From assembly GCA_949130485.1 (NCBI GenBank), contig OX422188.1, forward strand, positions 2,441,722-2,505,721: DNA of 64,000 nucleotides, given 5' to 3'. Of this stretch, positions 1 to 13,333 are shown in pieces (within the stretch, counting starts at the first letter, position 1; each line of letters opens with the position of its first letter). The position numbers and the translations under genes were made by a program. The notes below the pieces were generated by a model that was not told the DNA's origin, ran no database searches, and saw only the letters and a list, made by a program, of their open reading frames with translations. This DNA comes from Agelas oroides. Taxonomy: Eukaryota > Porifera > Demospongiae > Agelasida > Agelasidae.

Positions 1-210
1 CCAGCATTTTGGCACCCTTGAACGAAAATGGACAAGCACAAAAAATGTGGTCTGGGAATGAGACTAATATGATTTCTGCTGGTTGACTGTCATGCAGTAC
101 CAGTAAAAATTGGCACTAAAGACCAACCACTTAGTGGTTGGGCTTTTTTGACAGCCTGTATGTGAGTGCTACACAAACCTTCAACCTAATTTTTCTGCTC
201 ATCAACACAG

Positions 211-3200
211 TCCCACAGCAGCAGTGAATTACAGCCAACCACATCATCCTCGTGGCTGCCTACTTACAAGCTGCCAGACAAGTTTTCTCGCCAAACACGA
301 GAGGCCATTCAAAAGGCATCCATCACCAAAAAGGCGCGGATAGAAATCATCAAAACGATCGCATCCAGTATCCTTGGTCACACAGAACGGCCAACGTCTG
401 AGGAGTATACCACGGTCTGCAAGATGCTCATCTCCAACTATCCAGTTCTCGCAGATACTATTGGAAATGGCTATGTAAGTATAATTAATGCTTGGTAATT
501 CTTTATATACCTGATGGTATAAACAATAAGACTAGAGGATCCACGGATAATCTCCTGAAACATATAACAGCCTTGATTAAATTTTATTGTGATATTTATG
601 TATCCCCTTGCATTGGCAACAAAAGTGCAGTAGCTGCCAGAGTGAGCTCTGTTTCAGTATCTTCATGTGCAATCCAAAGTGGTAGTGGTTGGAATTTATA
701 GACACCTACAAGATGAGATTGACCCCCATTACAAGTGTGAATCGTTGAACATAGTCTTAAACGATCAAAGCACAGGCGTCCTGCTGAGTCTATGTGGTAT
801 CAACCTCAAAACACGACATATATAGACATATATAAGCATTAATCGATTTAGCCAAGTAATTTCATCACATCAAACCCACCACGTATAAAGTGCCTGTCTC
901 TCAATATATATGAATGGAGTAAACGTATTGTGGTTTACTTCCCACTCTCTTTGGTTGGATTGCATCTCTACATGTGCTTTCTCTATTACAGGGATCGTGG
1001 AAAGAGCAGCTAAGAATGAAATTCATAAATTTTAGGAGGCCAGCAATGGCTGAGAAGCGTGCAAGAGAGCGTGAGGGAGAAGAGCTTGAGGTGACCACAC
1101 AAGCACCCAAAAGAGGAAGAGGTAGGAGGCTTAGGGTTATGAGTAATGCAGACAGGAAGCAGTATGAAGAGGAGGCCGGGAGACTGAGGGATGAATGTGG
1201 CAAGCAGAATCCAAAAAAGAAAAGAGTCAAACGTCTCATGGAAGCCACCTACAATGGAAGAAGAGTGTGGGTGGAAGATGATCTTCCACAAGTTTTTGAT
1301 GTGCTGGAAAAATTTCCACCACTAAAGCAACCAAAGCATGTAAGCCATACTTGAATGATAGCTATAGAGAAGGCGTACAGAATATTTGAAAAGGACTGTT
1401 TAAACATTTAATATCATTTTCAAAGCCATTCTCTGAGGTTATCAGCAAGTTAGTTTCAAAATTGTTCATACACTGTAGAAGTATACTAACAGTGAATTGT
1501 CAGACAGATTGAGAAATATGTCTACTCACACACTTATTTCTTCATAGGTGAAAAATGCATGAATTTGTCTGATCTATGTGTTGCATGTGCAGAGTTATCC
1601 ATGCACATGGATTACTTTGTCTACTTTGTTCATTTCCAAATCAGCTGTGGAGAGAATTCACGTGGATCATTGAGGCAAATCCTGAAGAAGTGGCGGAGAC
1701 AGTATGGGCAGAGCTGCCAGAAAAACTCCAAAGGGTAGCAGAAAGGGAGGGTGGAACAAGAAAAGGGATTCGAACACTTCTAGAGAAACAAACTGCAGAA
1801 ATTGCGGCTGTGGATGATGCATTAGGTAAGTCATATTGTATGCTATTTTATCTTTATTTAGCGACTAAGGTTGCTGTAGGCAAGATGTGGCACGATTTAG
1901 TTGCATTGACAGTGTCTACCTGCATAGTATAGTGATTTTCAGAGGCAAAGTGAGCCCGAAAATGGCATTACTTAAGATATGCCAGGAGACAAACTCTGCA
2001 GTCTGCATGATGTCAGAGAACAGTAAAGTATATATAGGGTGCTGAGGATGAAAAATATCGTATGATCCCTGCATGGTATGCATAAAGTATATAGTGTAGT
2101 GATTTTCAGAGGTAAAGTGAGCCCAAGAATGGCATAACTTAAGATATGCCAGGAGACAAAATCTGCATGATGTCAGAGAATTTTTTAATTTAGGTGCTCT
2201 GAGATCACTTCTGAGGTCATATTGTACCCAAATGCCACTAGTCCGACTAGAGTGCATGGCGGGAGTAATACCGCTGTTCGCCACGATACACATCAGTCGT
2301 CACGAGGCGTTTCAGTCACTATAGTTGACTTTGTATGTGTTGGAGCTGATATCTTATAGACAAATTAACGACCTGGACAAGAACAGTTTCTACTTTGTAG
2401 CTACTTCAGTAGAATCCTCCTCTGCATGGAGTGAATCCAATAATGTAAACGAAAGTTCAATATCAGAGGGGTCACTATAATTATCGTACAGAATGACTTG
2501 TGTAAATAATCACAGTTGGATGATGTCGTTTGCTTTACAGAAATGGAATTAAAGGATCTCCACATGGTGGAACAATTGCACTTGCTGGTGGCTCAGCGCA
2601 GCAGAGTGGGGCTCTTCATGAAGTTCTCTGTGAGTGTTGCAAATTATGCAGCTAATTTACTTGATTATATTAAGTTAAGGTAGGACGACCTTGAATCGCG
2701 AAATTCATTGGCTTGTTTACACTTTTCCATGGCGGCAACCGGAATCAAAAAAAAAAAACACTAAAAAGATTTTCTAACTCGTTGAAAGTGATGGTTGGCT
2801 ATTTATGTGTGCAAAGCTTGCCTGAGCGGGCTTGAATGTTTGTGAGTGTGCTGGAAAGGCAGAGAGCCATCCTGGAAGACGGGTATCATCACACAGTTGT
2901 CTGGCAAAGGTACTGTAGAAAGCTGACTTTTTGGGCTTGTAGGCCCCGCCCAATTTTATGCTAGCGGGAATGTGTGTAACTTGGCTCCATTCTAGGGGCA
3001 ATGACAGGGAGTAGGTTTGTGGGCATAACTCCCTGGCCTGGAGGTGAGCGGGAAAAAGCATACATATTTTTGTAGAGGGTGAGTTGAGCTTTCTGAAACT
3101 GGGCTCAGTTTTGGTTGGTTTGAGTGGAAGTGTGTCGAATTTTTCTTGAAAGCCAGCATAGCCAAAATTCCTGTTTTTGAGGTCAAATGTGTGTTTTGGC

Positions 3201-5032
3201 CTGTAGACTGGAATTGAAGTGGTCCCAGGATAAATCCATATGTAAAGTTTTTACTTGTTTTGTGTGTGTGTTGATGATGTGGTCAGACTGGGGGTGGAGC
3301 CTTAGAGAGAGTGCAAATTTTTATTTTAGCTGAGGGACTAAAAATTGAGTTTTTTGGCATTATCAGGTAGAGAAAGCAGTTTTGGTACAAACTTTTTGTG
3401 AATCTTGTGTACACTTAGACATTACCCATCCATCAATCCACTGACTCAGGGATTTGTGATTCAAGGTTGTCCTACCTTAATAAACTCTTGTTAAGCTACT
3501 AAGCATCGGAGCAATTCTTGTTTGCACAGGCAAAAACAGGCTGCTAGTGATCGAACAGGAGTAGAAAGGTTTGCATGTGTTTATGCTTGTCTGTATGGCT
3601 TAAATAGCCTCATACCCAGGATTTTAACACATTAACCACCATAGGCCATTTACGAGAAGGCTACATCTTTGATCTGTATTTCCACTTCTGCTTGGAGCTA
3701 GCACTGGAAACTTAAGCTTCTTCTCTTGGGGTTCATGACCTTGACCACACCAACTCATTAGTAAGCTTTCAATGGCAAATGCTCCCCGTGACTCAAAACT
3801 GCCTACAGTGCCAGAAATGGTGCAAGGGAGAGTAGTTTCTACTCCTGTTTGTGCCAAGATTTGCCTCTATAGTCATTCCTTGACAAGATCTGTTTATCTA
3901 CTCTGTATCGCCATCATCAACAGACGCTGGCTATACCATGTAATCAAGTAAGACACATAATTTCGGGCAAAGCCTGGAGAGGAGGCTGATGAAGGAGTGG
4001 GGACATGAGCAACAAATCTGCCAGATTAAAGGCCACATTTGATGCTCTATTGTATGTATCGGTAGTGTATTCCAGATTATGCTTAATCACATAGCTGTAG
4101 CAGTGGCGTAGGAACCGTAGCGCCCGTAGCGGCTTTGGCCGCTACACTTTTTAGGCCGTAAATTAATATTCATAACCTGCTAGCCTCGTTCTCTGGGAGC
4201 GAGGCTAAGGTCAAGCAGCCTCTTCGTTGCATGTCTCATATGCAGTTATGCTATATATTGCCGATTAAAGTACAATATAAGGTGATCGAAAGCTTGGCAG
4301 TGAGATGACTCTGTACGAAGCTAATGCAGATTATCAAACAGACTACTATAAGCGACGAAAGCTAGCCGGGCGGTCTCTTGGGAACGACGACGAAGTCAGT
4401 ATAATCTGTTTGCCACACTCAGTAAATTAAATATTGTACTGGAGGGTTGGTAAGGTCTCAGAACGAGGCTAGATACACCGTTGAAAAAAGGCTTTATTTT
4501 GCAGTCTAAGGGTGCACACTTTGAAAAAATTCGCCGCTGCGCATATGAATTACTTTCCTTTTCTTTAGCAGCACTTCATGCTGCACAGCATAGCCTCTAC
4601 ACTCCAAATTTGCTTCCTATGCCTTTGTGTAGCTATAGTGTGGCACATGCATACTCCACACCCATTCATGAATTGTTTACGTCTATAAAGATACCCCTCT
4701 GATATGTTGCATTTCTTTCTTTCACATTGCAGGAAGGCAACCTGGATGAGCAAATTGCACAAACCCCATTCAACCATCCCTACATAGCGGTGGTACAGAT
4801 GGACTTTGCTCTCAACATGTTTTTAGTCATAGAAAGGAAGGTTGTGTGTAATGTTAGGTCTGTTTTCCAGGCTGTTAAAGTACTATTAGCAACTTATTTT
4901 GTCTTCAATATATCATACCCAAACCTCCTTGGTGGTCTGTTTGTGTTTCTTATGTTTTATGTTTGTAACATTAAGCCTAAGGAAAAGATGCCTGTTTCCG
5001 TTTTACAGCTATGCAGTGTTATAGATAAATAG
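211..5032 (+). CDS. 3' part of multi-exon gene, SAMD3-like C-terminal region protein
   Basis: Five exons join in one frame: 211-474, 992-1339, 1645-1825, 2541-2629 and 4733-5032 (stop TAG). All introns are GT..AG, and the phases agree at every junction (0, 0, 1, 0). About 393 residues are encoded; the 5' end lies left of the window or in unrecognised exons. Exon 1 carries WLPTYKLPDKFSRQT and later SEEY. Exon 2 is basic and ends with an RRVW segment. The last exon has a hydrophobic block with YFVFNISYP. From memory this order resembles the C-terminal region of fish and invertebrate proteins annotated as 'sterile alpha motif domain-containing protein 3-like'. No SAM domain is visible here and no biochemical role is known to me. 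The fourth intron holds a TIR element. Gene structure is well supported; the family name is moderate. Confidence 0.72.
1926..2183. repeat. Imperfect tandem duplication, period about 170 bp
   Basis: The block starting near 1926 (GATTTTCAGAGGCAAAGTGA) recurs near 2099 with few changes, and in both copies it continues into AAGATATGCCAGGAGACAAA. It lies in an intron and has no coding features. Confidence 0.7.
2679..3476. mobile_element. 798-bp TIR element with TTAA flanks, in intron
   Basis: The left end GGTAGGACGACCTTGAATC is repeated as an inverted, slightly diverged copy at the right end (GATTCAAGGTTGTCCTACC). Both ends abut TTAA (2675-2678 and 3477-3480). A TTAA target duplication fits piggyBac or Kolobok non-autonomous elements; because TTAA is palindromic, a TA duplication with longer TIRs is also possible. 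I see no transposase frame inside. It lies in the fourth intron of the SAMD3-like gene. Confidence 0.7.
4180..4471. mobile_element. Short element with CTAGCCTCGTTC-type ends
   Basis: The left end CTAGCCTCGTTCT and right end AGAACGAGGCTAG are inverted repeats about 290 bp apart. The left end also folds on itself (TAGCCTCGTTC...GAGCGAGGCTA). The motif matches the ends of the 599-bp MITE at 8507-9105, so this is probably a relative. No target duplication is clear. Confidence 0.5.
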
Positions 5033-5850
5033 TGTGTTGTCTTATATATATAGTGTATGCATACAATTTGCTTTTAAACTCTTGTACACATTATAATTAT
5101 AGTTTTCAGGAATTCGACAGGAGCATGAAATTCACAAAATGGGAGAACCTCCAACATTAATGTAATTGACTAAGAAGTTACAGTAACACCCCGTGAAGTG
5201 TTCAAGTTAACACTCATAAGAGGTCAAAGTGACACCTTATAGCAGTTAGAAGTGTTATCCGAGGTTGTGCTGTTACTACATACCCCTTGGCAACACCCTT
5301 GGGGGTGTCAGACTACTTCAGCTGGGTTTCTGGCACAGAGACACTTGCAAACATCCGTTTCGTCTTGTCCCTGTTTACACAGTATCGCTGCCAATTGTCC
5401 TTAATTAGAACAAGACTTTAGTGGATTGGGAATCGAAAAATACTATCGGTGGAGTGATAGTGGGTGTCATGCCACCGAGTTGGTGGTCGCAGCTAATCAG
5501 TGGCCATTGTGCCATCAAGTCAGTAGTTGCAGATAAATTGTGGCGCTAATTGACACCATTTTGAGGGTGGCCATTGCAACAACACGTGTGTATGTCTGTT
5601 TGTCTGTTTGCAGCCACATACCTATAAATTTTAAATGAGCGAATTTAACTATTTCACGAAGCTTGAATATGCTCGTACAATTGTGTGCTTAGTAGGTGGG
5701 TCAAATAGACATTTGCATAAAAGTACCAAAATTTCCTTGAGCTACTCATGGGAAGGAATTGTGCAAGCCTTACCTCCAGTTACTCATGGGAAGGATTTAT
5801 GCAAAACACGCCACCATGTATAAGTATACTGACAGTACCCCCACAGTTCA
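5033..5850. other. Intergenic stretch without recognised gene
   Basis: Downstream of the SAMD3-like stop codon I see AT-rich 3' flank and a region of short GTGTC/GACACC runs (5185-5310). A roughly 30-bp block containing TACTCATGGGAAGGA is duplicated near 5743 and 5782. Nothing here supports a coding exon. Confidence 0.5.
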
Positions 5851-5854
5851 TGCA

Positions 5855-6990
<1,136 letters not shown>

Positions 6991-8150
6991 GCTATGTATC
7001 ACTGTACAAAGGTTTAGGTTACTTCAAACATAGCTATTTTGGTCACCTCAGTTGCATCCCTTTTGTGTGCGTGACACGTAAAGTTCAAGAAATGCTATAG
7101 TTGAGAAGCTTCTCCCATTTTGTTAAATTAGTATCTCCTTTCAGAAAGCCTGCCAAAGCCAAATCAGCATTTCAGGTGAGGTTTGTTGTTTCTTTGATCT
7201 TATTCATCTGCTCTTGGAGAGTTCCTTGGTTGCATGCATGGTTGTGATAGAAATGCCAGAAATGTAGCCAAATAGGTCTTCTGAATAGATTAGCTAATGT
7301 AACTAAAGAAGAAGCTCCTCTACGAACTTTCAAGAAAACCTATTTGGTATAGCATTCTTTGGTCATAGCTACTCATGCAACTGAGACAACCTAATAGTGT
7401 GGTTGAAGTAACTCAAGTGTTTTTGCAGCTACCTGTGCCTGCAAAGAAGCTTCACTGGTTGCCAGAGTTCTTATGTCATCAGCATGCATGGAGAAATCCC
7501 CAAGCATAAAATCATTGATCATTAGTAACAGTTGTGAGGATTGGAATTACTTCAGGTTGTTACTGGTAAGTGTGAATGCACTTAACAAGGAATAGGTGCC
7601 AAATATTTTATTGAAATGTTGATCATGAAATGCTAAAGCATGCACGTGCAGAACTTGGCCAAGGCCTGGGACTGGATGAGGTCACGCAATATGCAACTAA
7701 GAGTACTCATGATGATATAGATCACCTGCACGATGAGCCTGGGAGATAAGGACTGCTATCTCATGCCAGAAGGCCGGCAGCCAGGTGGCTAGCCTTACGC
7801 ATAATACTGGTTTGGTCGGTAGGTGGTTTAGAATTAAGGTTTAGACTGTCTTCATGCAATCAGTTTTGAAAATGGTTGCTACATATGTTTTTTTAACACG
7901 TAATATAACCATTGCTCTAACCTAGAGTTCTAGAAAAACGTGCCTGGACAGACTGAATTGCATTGCTGCAACTCCTGGAAGGGAAGAATTTTGTCAGGTA
8001 GCTAGCTACAGAAATTTTCTAGTTCCAAATTATTGTGGGTACACTATTGAGAATGACTCAACTGTTCTCCAGCTGTGAAACAAAAATATCTGCATGTAGT
8101 GAAATCTCATATCCAGTGACCAACACCAGTGACATTCCCAAGGATTTCCA
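6991..8150. other. Intergenic stretch, no supported gene
   Basis: No convincing exon chain or repeat structure is visible. A roughly 30-bp segment at 7145-7175 has an acceptor-like TTTCAG and a donor-like GTGAGG, but is too short to support alone. Confidence 0.4.
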
Positions 8151-8154
8151 GTAT

Positions 8155-8252
8155 GTTAGCATCCGTACGCTATACAGTGATTTATATGGTTAGGGTGTGG
8201 TTAGGGTTGGGTTAGGTCTGGTATAAATACAGTATAGCATACGGATGCTAAC
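8155..8252. repeat. Fold-back repeat enclosing telomere-like GGTTAGGG units
   Basis: Arms 8155-8175 (GTTAGCATCCGTACGCTATAC) and 8232-8252 are inverted copies with one mismatch. The loop holds imperfect GGTTAGGG-type repeats on the + strand. Probably a small MITE or hairpin; the telomere-like units are too few for a telomere. Confidence 0.7.
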
Positions 8253-8506
8253 GTCCTGTCGTTAACGGCTTGTCATCCAAGTGGCAATAATTTTTCTGGC
8301 CCCCACGCATCAAATTGATAATGATTTTTTTTCCCCGGAAATTTGTAGCACATATTGAATTAGAACCCCTTCAGAACAATTTGTACTACGACGTGAAATA
8401 TCATCAGTACCAAGCATTTGTAATACGGCTTAAAGCTATCACGCTATCACTGATCGTCGATTAGTGTCATATCGACGTGTATCACCGGACTTCCTGGGGG
8501 TTACCC

Positions 8507-9105
8507 TAGCCTCGTTCCCAGGCCTTCCCCGGCTCCAGTTTTTGATCGCTTGCAGTATGCAAAAACGGAGGGAGAAGGCCTGGTGAATCTTACCACGTGA
8601 TCCGCGGCACAGGCGTCACATGTCGTCACGCTCTTACATGTATATCCATGCTGGGAGAAGACCGATCTTGCGTTCTGTACTAGCTACGAAGACGAGACAA
8701 GCGCTGACGGAGAACAACATCAAGCGTAAAAAACATATCCGAGCTAGAAGGAATAGCTCCGAAGGGTTGCCGAACGACATGCGTGAAATATCTGCAGTGA
8801 CAAAATTTAGCTAACGTAGCGAAAAAGCAGCCGCTTTTTGGATTTGCAACGCTTGCAGCGGAACCGTCCTTCTTCAGACTCGGGTATGTTCTAGAGGTAA
8901 GACTTGTCTTTCGGCTAGAACTTGTCTTGTTTCTCTAGCTTCTCTGTAGCTGGAGATATAAATGTGAATATGTCTTTGTGTCTAGAACCTGTGACGTCAT
9001 GTGTGCCGCGGATCACGTGTAAGATTCACCAGGCCTTCTCCCTCCGTTTTTGCATACTGCAAGCGATCAAAAACTGGAGCCGGGGAAGGCCTGGGAACGA
9101 GGCTA
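8507..9105. mobile_element. 599-bp MITE with about 105-bp TIRs and 8-bp target duplication
   Basis: The two ends, starting TAGCCTCGTTCCCAGGCC, are inverted copies over roughly 105 bp with only a few differences. The element is bounded by GGTTACCC on both sides (8499-8506 and 9106-9113). An 8-bp target duplication suggests the hAT superfamily, with the caution that this sequence is itself near-palindromic. A truncated relative lies at about 57085-57265. It ends 35 bp before the start codon of the cysteine-rich gene copy A and is absent from the equivalent position of copy B. Confidence 0.85.
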
Positions 9106-9140
9106 GGTTACCCTGCAGCGGCTATAGTCGGGCGCAAAAT

Positions 9141-12100
9141 ATGGCAGTCGTGGGGCGACAAGTTCGGGTTGCAGCATCCGAAGATGCAGTTATAGCTGTA
9201 CAGAGAGATGTAATTGTGGATCCACAACTCGGCTGTGCGGTAGAGGTTGAGAGAGTCGCGGTTGCCGTGGATACCGGTGATGGAAGAATAGCTGTGGCGG
9301 AACGACAACGTGTTGTTGGAGTAGCTGCCCAGGTACACAGCTAGCTATATATCCTAAGTGACTAAGGATCAGGCTAGACCGTGTAGCGCTGTGACGGTGG
9401 CCTATGTAAAAATTGACGATCAACGGTTACCGGTGTTCGTCTGCCAGCTAGGTACATAGACAATAATATTATGCCCTGTCAATGGTAGCTATGCCCCACC
9501 CTACCCTCCTGGGGTGAGGATGGGAGAAGAGTTGGGAGATTGCATATGAATTCGTGCCTCGCGAGACGGGCAGGATGTGGCGTTTGCCACTAGCGTTCAA
9601 TAGTACACCAGCATCCTGCTCCATGAATGGGGAATTGAAAGCAAATCCCCACCCCACTCCCAGATGGTTGGGGTGGGGCATACCCACTCAATAATACATG
9701 AGCCGTCTAGCCAAGAGACCTTCTACATCCTGGTGCAATGGGGCATGCACCAATAGCTGTCAGTATCTTGATTTTAGGTAGCTATTTTAGTTGGGGGGAT
9801 TGCATATGAATTCGTGCCTCGCGAGATGGGCAGGATGTGGCATTTGCCACTAGCATTCAATATATATAGCCAAAGTACACCAGCATCCTGCTCCATGGAT
9901 GGGGAAAATGGACAAATCCCCACCTTCTCCCACCCCACTCCCAGGTGGTTGGGGTGGGGCATACCACTGATAATGTTTGTGTGCCTGGAGCATGGAAGAG
10001 CACTCTCAAGCACAAACCCTTACCTAACATTATATGTACCATTGATGTTTACAGCATCATTGTATAAATGGGTGTGTTGTCACTCCCTATCGTGTGCACC
10101 CATAGTGCATGTTTGTGTGTACATGGGGATGTGCTAGAGGTGCCTTATTGCGTTCAGGATATAATTTTACTGGATTGAGAGAGTCATGTTGTGTAAGCCT
10201 TAGAAGGTCAGTCTATGTAAAATTAGCATTGTTTATTGGGCGGCTGACTTCTGGGGGGTTCCCTTGCAACAAGGGCTCATGTAAGGCCTCAGGTCAAGGT
10301 TACAGTGCATGAGTAAGGATGGTGTGGTATCTGTTAAGAGAGATCATGAATAGACAGGCTTTTGTGCAGAGGCTGAGATCAGCACCATCATATTCACATT
10401 CACAATCACGCTCTCATTGAGTCAGACATTTATGACCTGCAATCACTTTCTTGACTCACATGTCTCTTTTTCTTATTGCAATCTTAACGATTTACCTAAC
10501 ACATGGCTTGCAATGGCTCCTTACTGTATATTCTAAAGTCTATAGATGTGCCCCTGAGCTAAATCTTTGAAAATCCTGCATGCAAATAATTTTTTTTCTT
10601 GCAAATCTTCCATGGGCTAGTGGTGTTGACACAAACTATAGCAGATCACAGACCAACTTTCTAGGATTGTACAAAGGATTTTTCTCAGTCTTGACACTTG
10701 TCTTCACCGCCAAACTTACAGAACCACTGCGCACAAAATGAATGTCAAGCAAAAGGCATTACTGCATGACCTGAGTGTTATATACCTTCATAAGCTTTCA
10801 TGTTGAGTACCACTAAGCCTGGACAAAAGCATTGGCCAATCATTTTCTTCTTACTCTGAGTATATATGAGTGACTATAGAGCTGCCTGGGGGAGGGAAGA
10901 GGAGTTGAGCCTATGCTCAACTGAGCTCGACTGAGAATGCTTACCTATGAATGGAACATTGCATCAGCTTCATACTACATAGATTATCGTGATTATGAAT
11001 AATAAAAACAAGAGCATTGTCATGAAATGTGATCAGGAATGTGATCATGAACAGGAATTGCAGATCATGAACATGTGAACATGAATCAGAAATATGAATG
11101 CGGATTGTGAACACAATACTAAGATAATGAATGTCGTGGCTGTGAATGTGAATCAGAGCATGAATCAATTGTGATGACCACTCTCGGCTCATACTTTTGC
11201 AAAACTGATTATTAATTAATTCATCAGTTGATTGTCTGTCAGTCTTCCTGATATCAGGTACTTAGACAGCTAATTTTATTGGCCTGTACATTGGTGCAAC
11301 TATTTGTGCACCTATAGTTATCACACAAGAATATGCTGTGAGTGTGTATCAGCAAAATTGCAATAAGTTGTTGATATAAAACTAAAACAGAACTGAAACA
11401 GGGTGGGGCAAATTGTGCTGATGACATCAGCAAATTTCATCATACATACCTACATCTGAAAGAATTTGAGAGCTAATCAAGTCTTGGTATACAAGAATAG
11501 ATGTGGTATGGAGTTGGCTAATGATATTGAGGGTTTTCACATTATGTAATCACTTTCAAGAATACAACCAATATGTATGAAAATATACCAAAGAAAACGG
11601 AAAACAGCTGCAATATTGGATTACAAAGTGTTAAATCGGGCAAAATATACCACCACTCTGTGAGTTAAAAGACCTAAATTAAGCTTATCTGTGAGGCCAG
11701 TTTGTTTTCGATCGGTACTGCATATACTGCCATGTATAAAGCTGTACTGCAAGATGGCAGCGTATACAGATGTGTACAGTTTTAATGACATAAGTGAAAA
11801 GCCGCTATTAGTGTGTGGTATGTATGTGTGGAGTCTGTAACTATGGGTGTATGGAGGATGTTTGATGACTCTCCCATCTCTTCTGGGGCTACAGTATATA
11901 TGTACCATGCACATAAACCAATGTTCACCTCTACATAAAAGTTATTGTTTTATTCCCATAATCAGACAACCAGTTTTCAGTCATCCCACTTACTATTGTG
12001 TGGTTGTCTCCCTCAGCCTCAAAGCAGACCTGCCATTTGTGCTCCCTCTTCCTCTCCTAGTGTGACAACCCCCTCATCCAAGAGTAAGTGTACTGTAAAC

Positions 12101-13333
12101 AATGTAGTTGTGACTATACTACAGATTCAATTACACCCACAACATATTTTGTTATCGATATTCATTCCATGTGAAGCTGCTCTATGAACACTAGGGAATA
12201 TGAATATAATAAGATTCGCTCAGTGCTCAGCATATCAATAAGTGAGCTCTCATTGCAGAATAAGACATCAGATATCAGATGGATGCATGACCAACTGGTA
12301 GCCTTGTCCTGCATGGCTCCTCCCCAGTTTCTCAGTTGCACAATGCACAATATGGGCTGAGGAGAAGCCAGAACAAGGCTATTAATTAGTTATTGCTTTA
12401 CGCTGCATGCAGTTTGGCTTTATCTATGCCCAGGCCTTGGCCTACCTCCTAACTTTTGTCAATGTAAGGTTTAAAGTTATATTTATTTTCAAGGATTCAA
12501 CAATTCATACTTGTAACTTTATAATTTACGTATCCTTCCATTTAATAACACTGGTTCCATGCACCCTCTCTGTCCACAGGTTTCACCCCTTGTCGGGCAC
12601 AAACATGCATTTACAAAATGATATTGAGTGCTCAGTGCACTGAGACAACACATCTCCAATTGATTTTTGTGATAAAAACGACTTTTTTTGAGAAGACAGC
12701 TGCGCACAGATGCTACTATAGAGATGCTGCTATTCCTATGACATGGATAAAACCGACCATGTGATTGTTTTTTTTTTAGATAGCAGCCCCCATTTTCTAG
12801 TCACTCAGGAGGCACAGCATTGGCTGCAATGCAGTCTGCACAATGGGTGACTTTACATAGTTATAAACCTTTAGGCCTGCCACTTAACAAGGACATGTTG
12901 ATGCAAACTTCCCATGCAGTTCTTTGAATGAGAAGTTACAGGTACTTACATTTGCACGCCCCCAATTTAACCATCATCATCTGGTTCACGGTTTTTGTAG
13001 TGAGAGCTCACTAAAACTGAACAAAGTATATGCATCCACTCTGTAAGTCTAGAAAAACAGACAATGTTCTAACAGGGGACACTGCATGCTGACCATGTCC
13101 AAGGGGTTGGAAGATAATACTCAATCTCTAACTTATTTTCAATGCTTTTAAGGGACTGGAATCAATCTGTATTTGAACTTGAAACTAGTGTTATTTACCA
13201 ACATACAGCAAACAGTGATGACATGGGACTGGGGACAATCTGCTGCTTGGTGCTCCTTTGCCTGATTTGCTTCCCACTCTTTCTTCCAATTTGTTTGTTG
13301 TACTTTTGCTGTATTGCAATGCTTGGAGATTGA
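9141..13333 (+). CDS. Small cysteine-rich tail-anchored-type membrane protein, copy A
   Basis: Three exons, 9141-9332, 12017-12083 and 13209-13333 (stop TGA), join in phases 0 and 1 to give 127 residues. Exon 1 begins MAVVGRQVRVAASEDAV and is a Val/Asp-rich hydrophilic domain without a signal peptide. Exon 2 is a Pro/Ser linker. Exon 3 ends with one hydrophobic segment rich in cysteine (seven Cys, core CFPLFLPICLLYFCCIA) and a short tail LGD. This layout fits a C-terminally anchored, possibly palmitoylated protein with its N-terminus in the cytosol; that is inference. Exons 1 and 3 have exactly the same lengths as in copy B at 15606-24328 and the proteins align throughout. I do not recognise a named family; small CYSTM or brain-protein-I3-type proteins are only loosely similar in style. 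Confidence 0.82.
9492..9680. mobile_element. Small MITE with TGCCCCACCC ends, copy 1
   Basis: Ends TGCCCCACCC and GGGTGGGGCA are inverted and flanked by TA (9490-9491 and 9681-9682), as in Tc1/mariner-type MITEs. It lies in intron 1 of copy A. Confidence 0.7.
9795..9961. mobile_element. Small MITE, copy 2, left end missing
   Basis: From GGGGGATTGCATATGAATTC onward it repeats copy 1 in direct orientation with an internal length difference, and ends in GGGTGGGGCA plus TA. The left TIR is absent, so this is a truncated or gene-converted copy. Confidence 0.7.
9964..12016. other. Intron 1 of copy A, remaining sequence
   Basis: No further exon is supported. Around 10975-11170 many short GAT/CATGA words recur (AATGTGATCATGAAC and similar), an imperfect simple-sequence region. 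The rest is AT-rich and unstructured to my eye. Confidence 0.4.

Noticed and set aside
901..1291. Minus-strand frames opposite the second SAMD3-like exon
   Set aside because: They are antisense shadows of a well-supported plus-strand exon with correct splice borders.
8155..8252. True telomere
   Set aside because: Only a few degenerate TTAGGG-like units, enclosed in a hairpin and surrounded by ordinary sequence.
9108..9423. Minus-strand frames opposite exon 1 of copy A (and at 15567-15773 for copy B)
   Set aside because: The plus-strand frame has an ATG, a donor site and a paralogue in phase; the minus frames are shadows.
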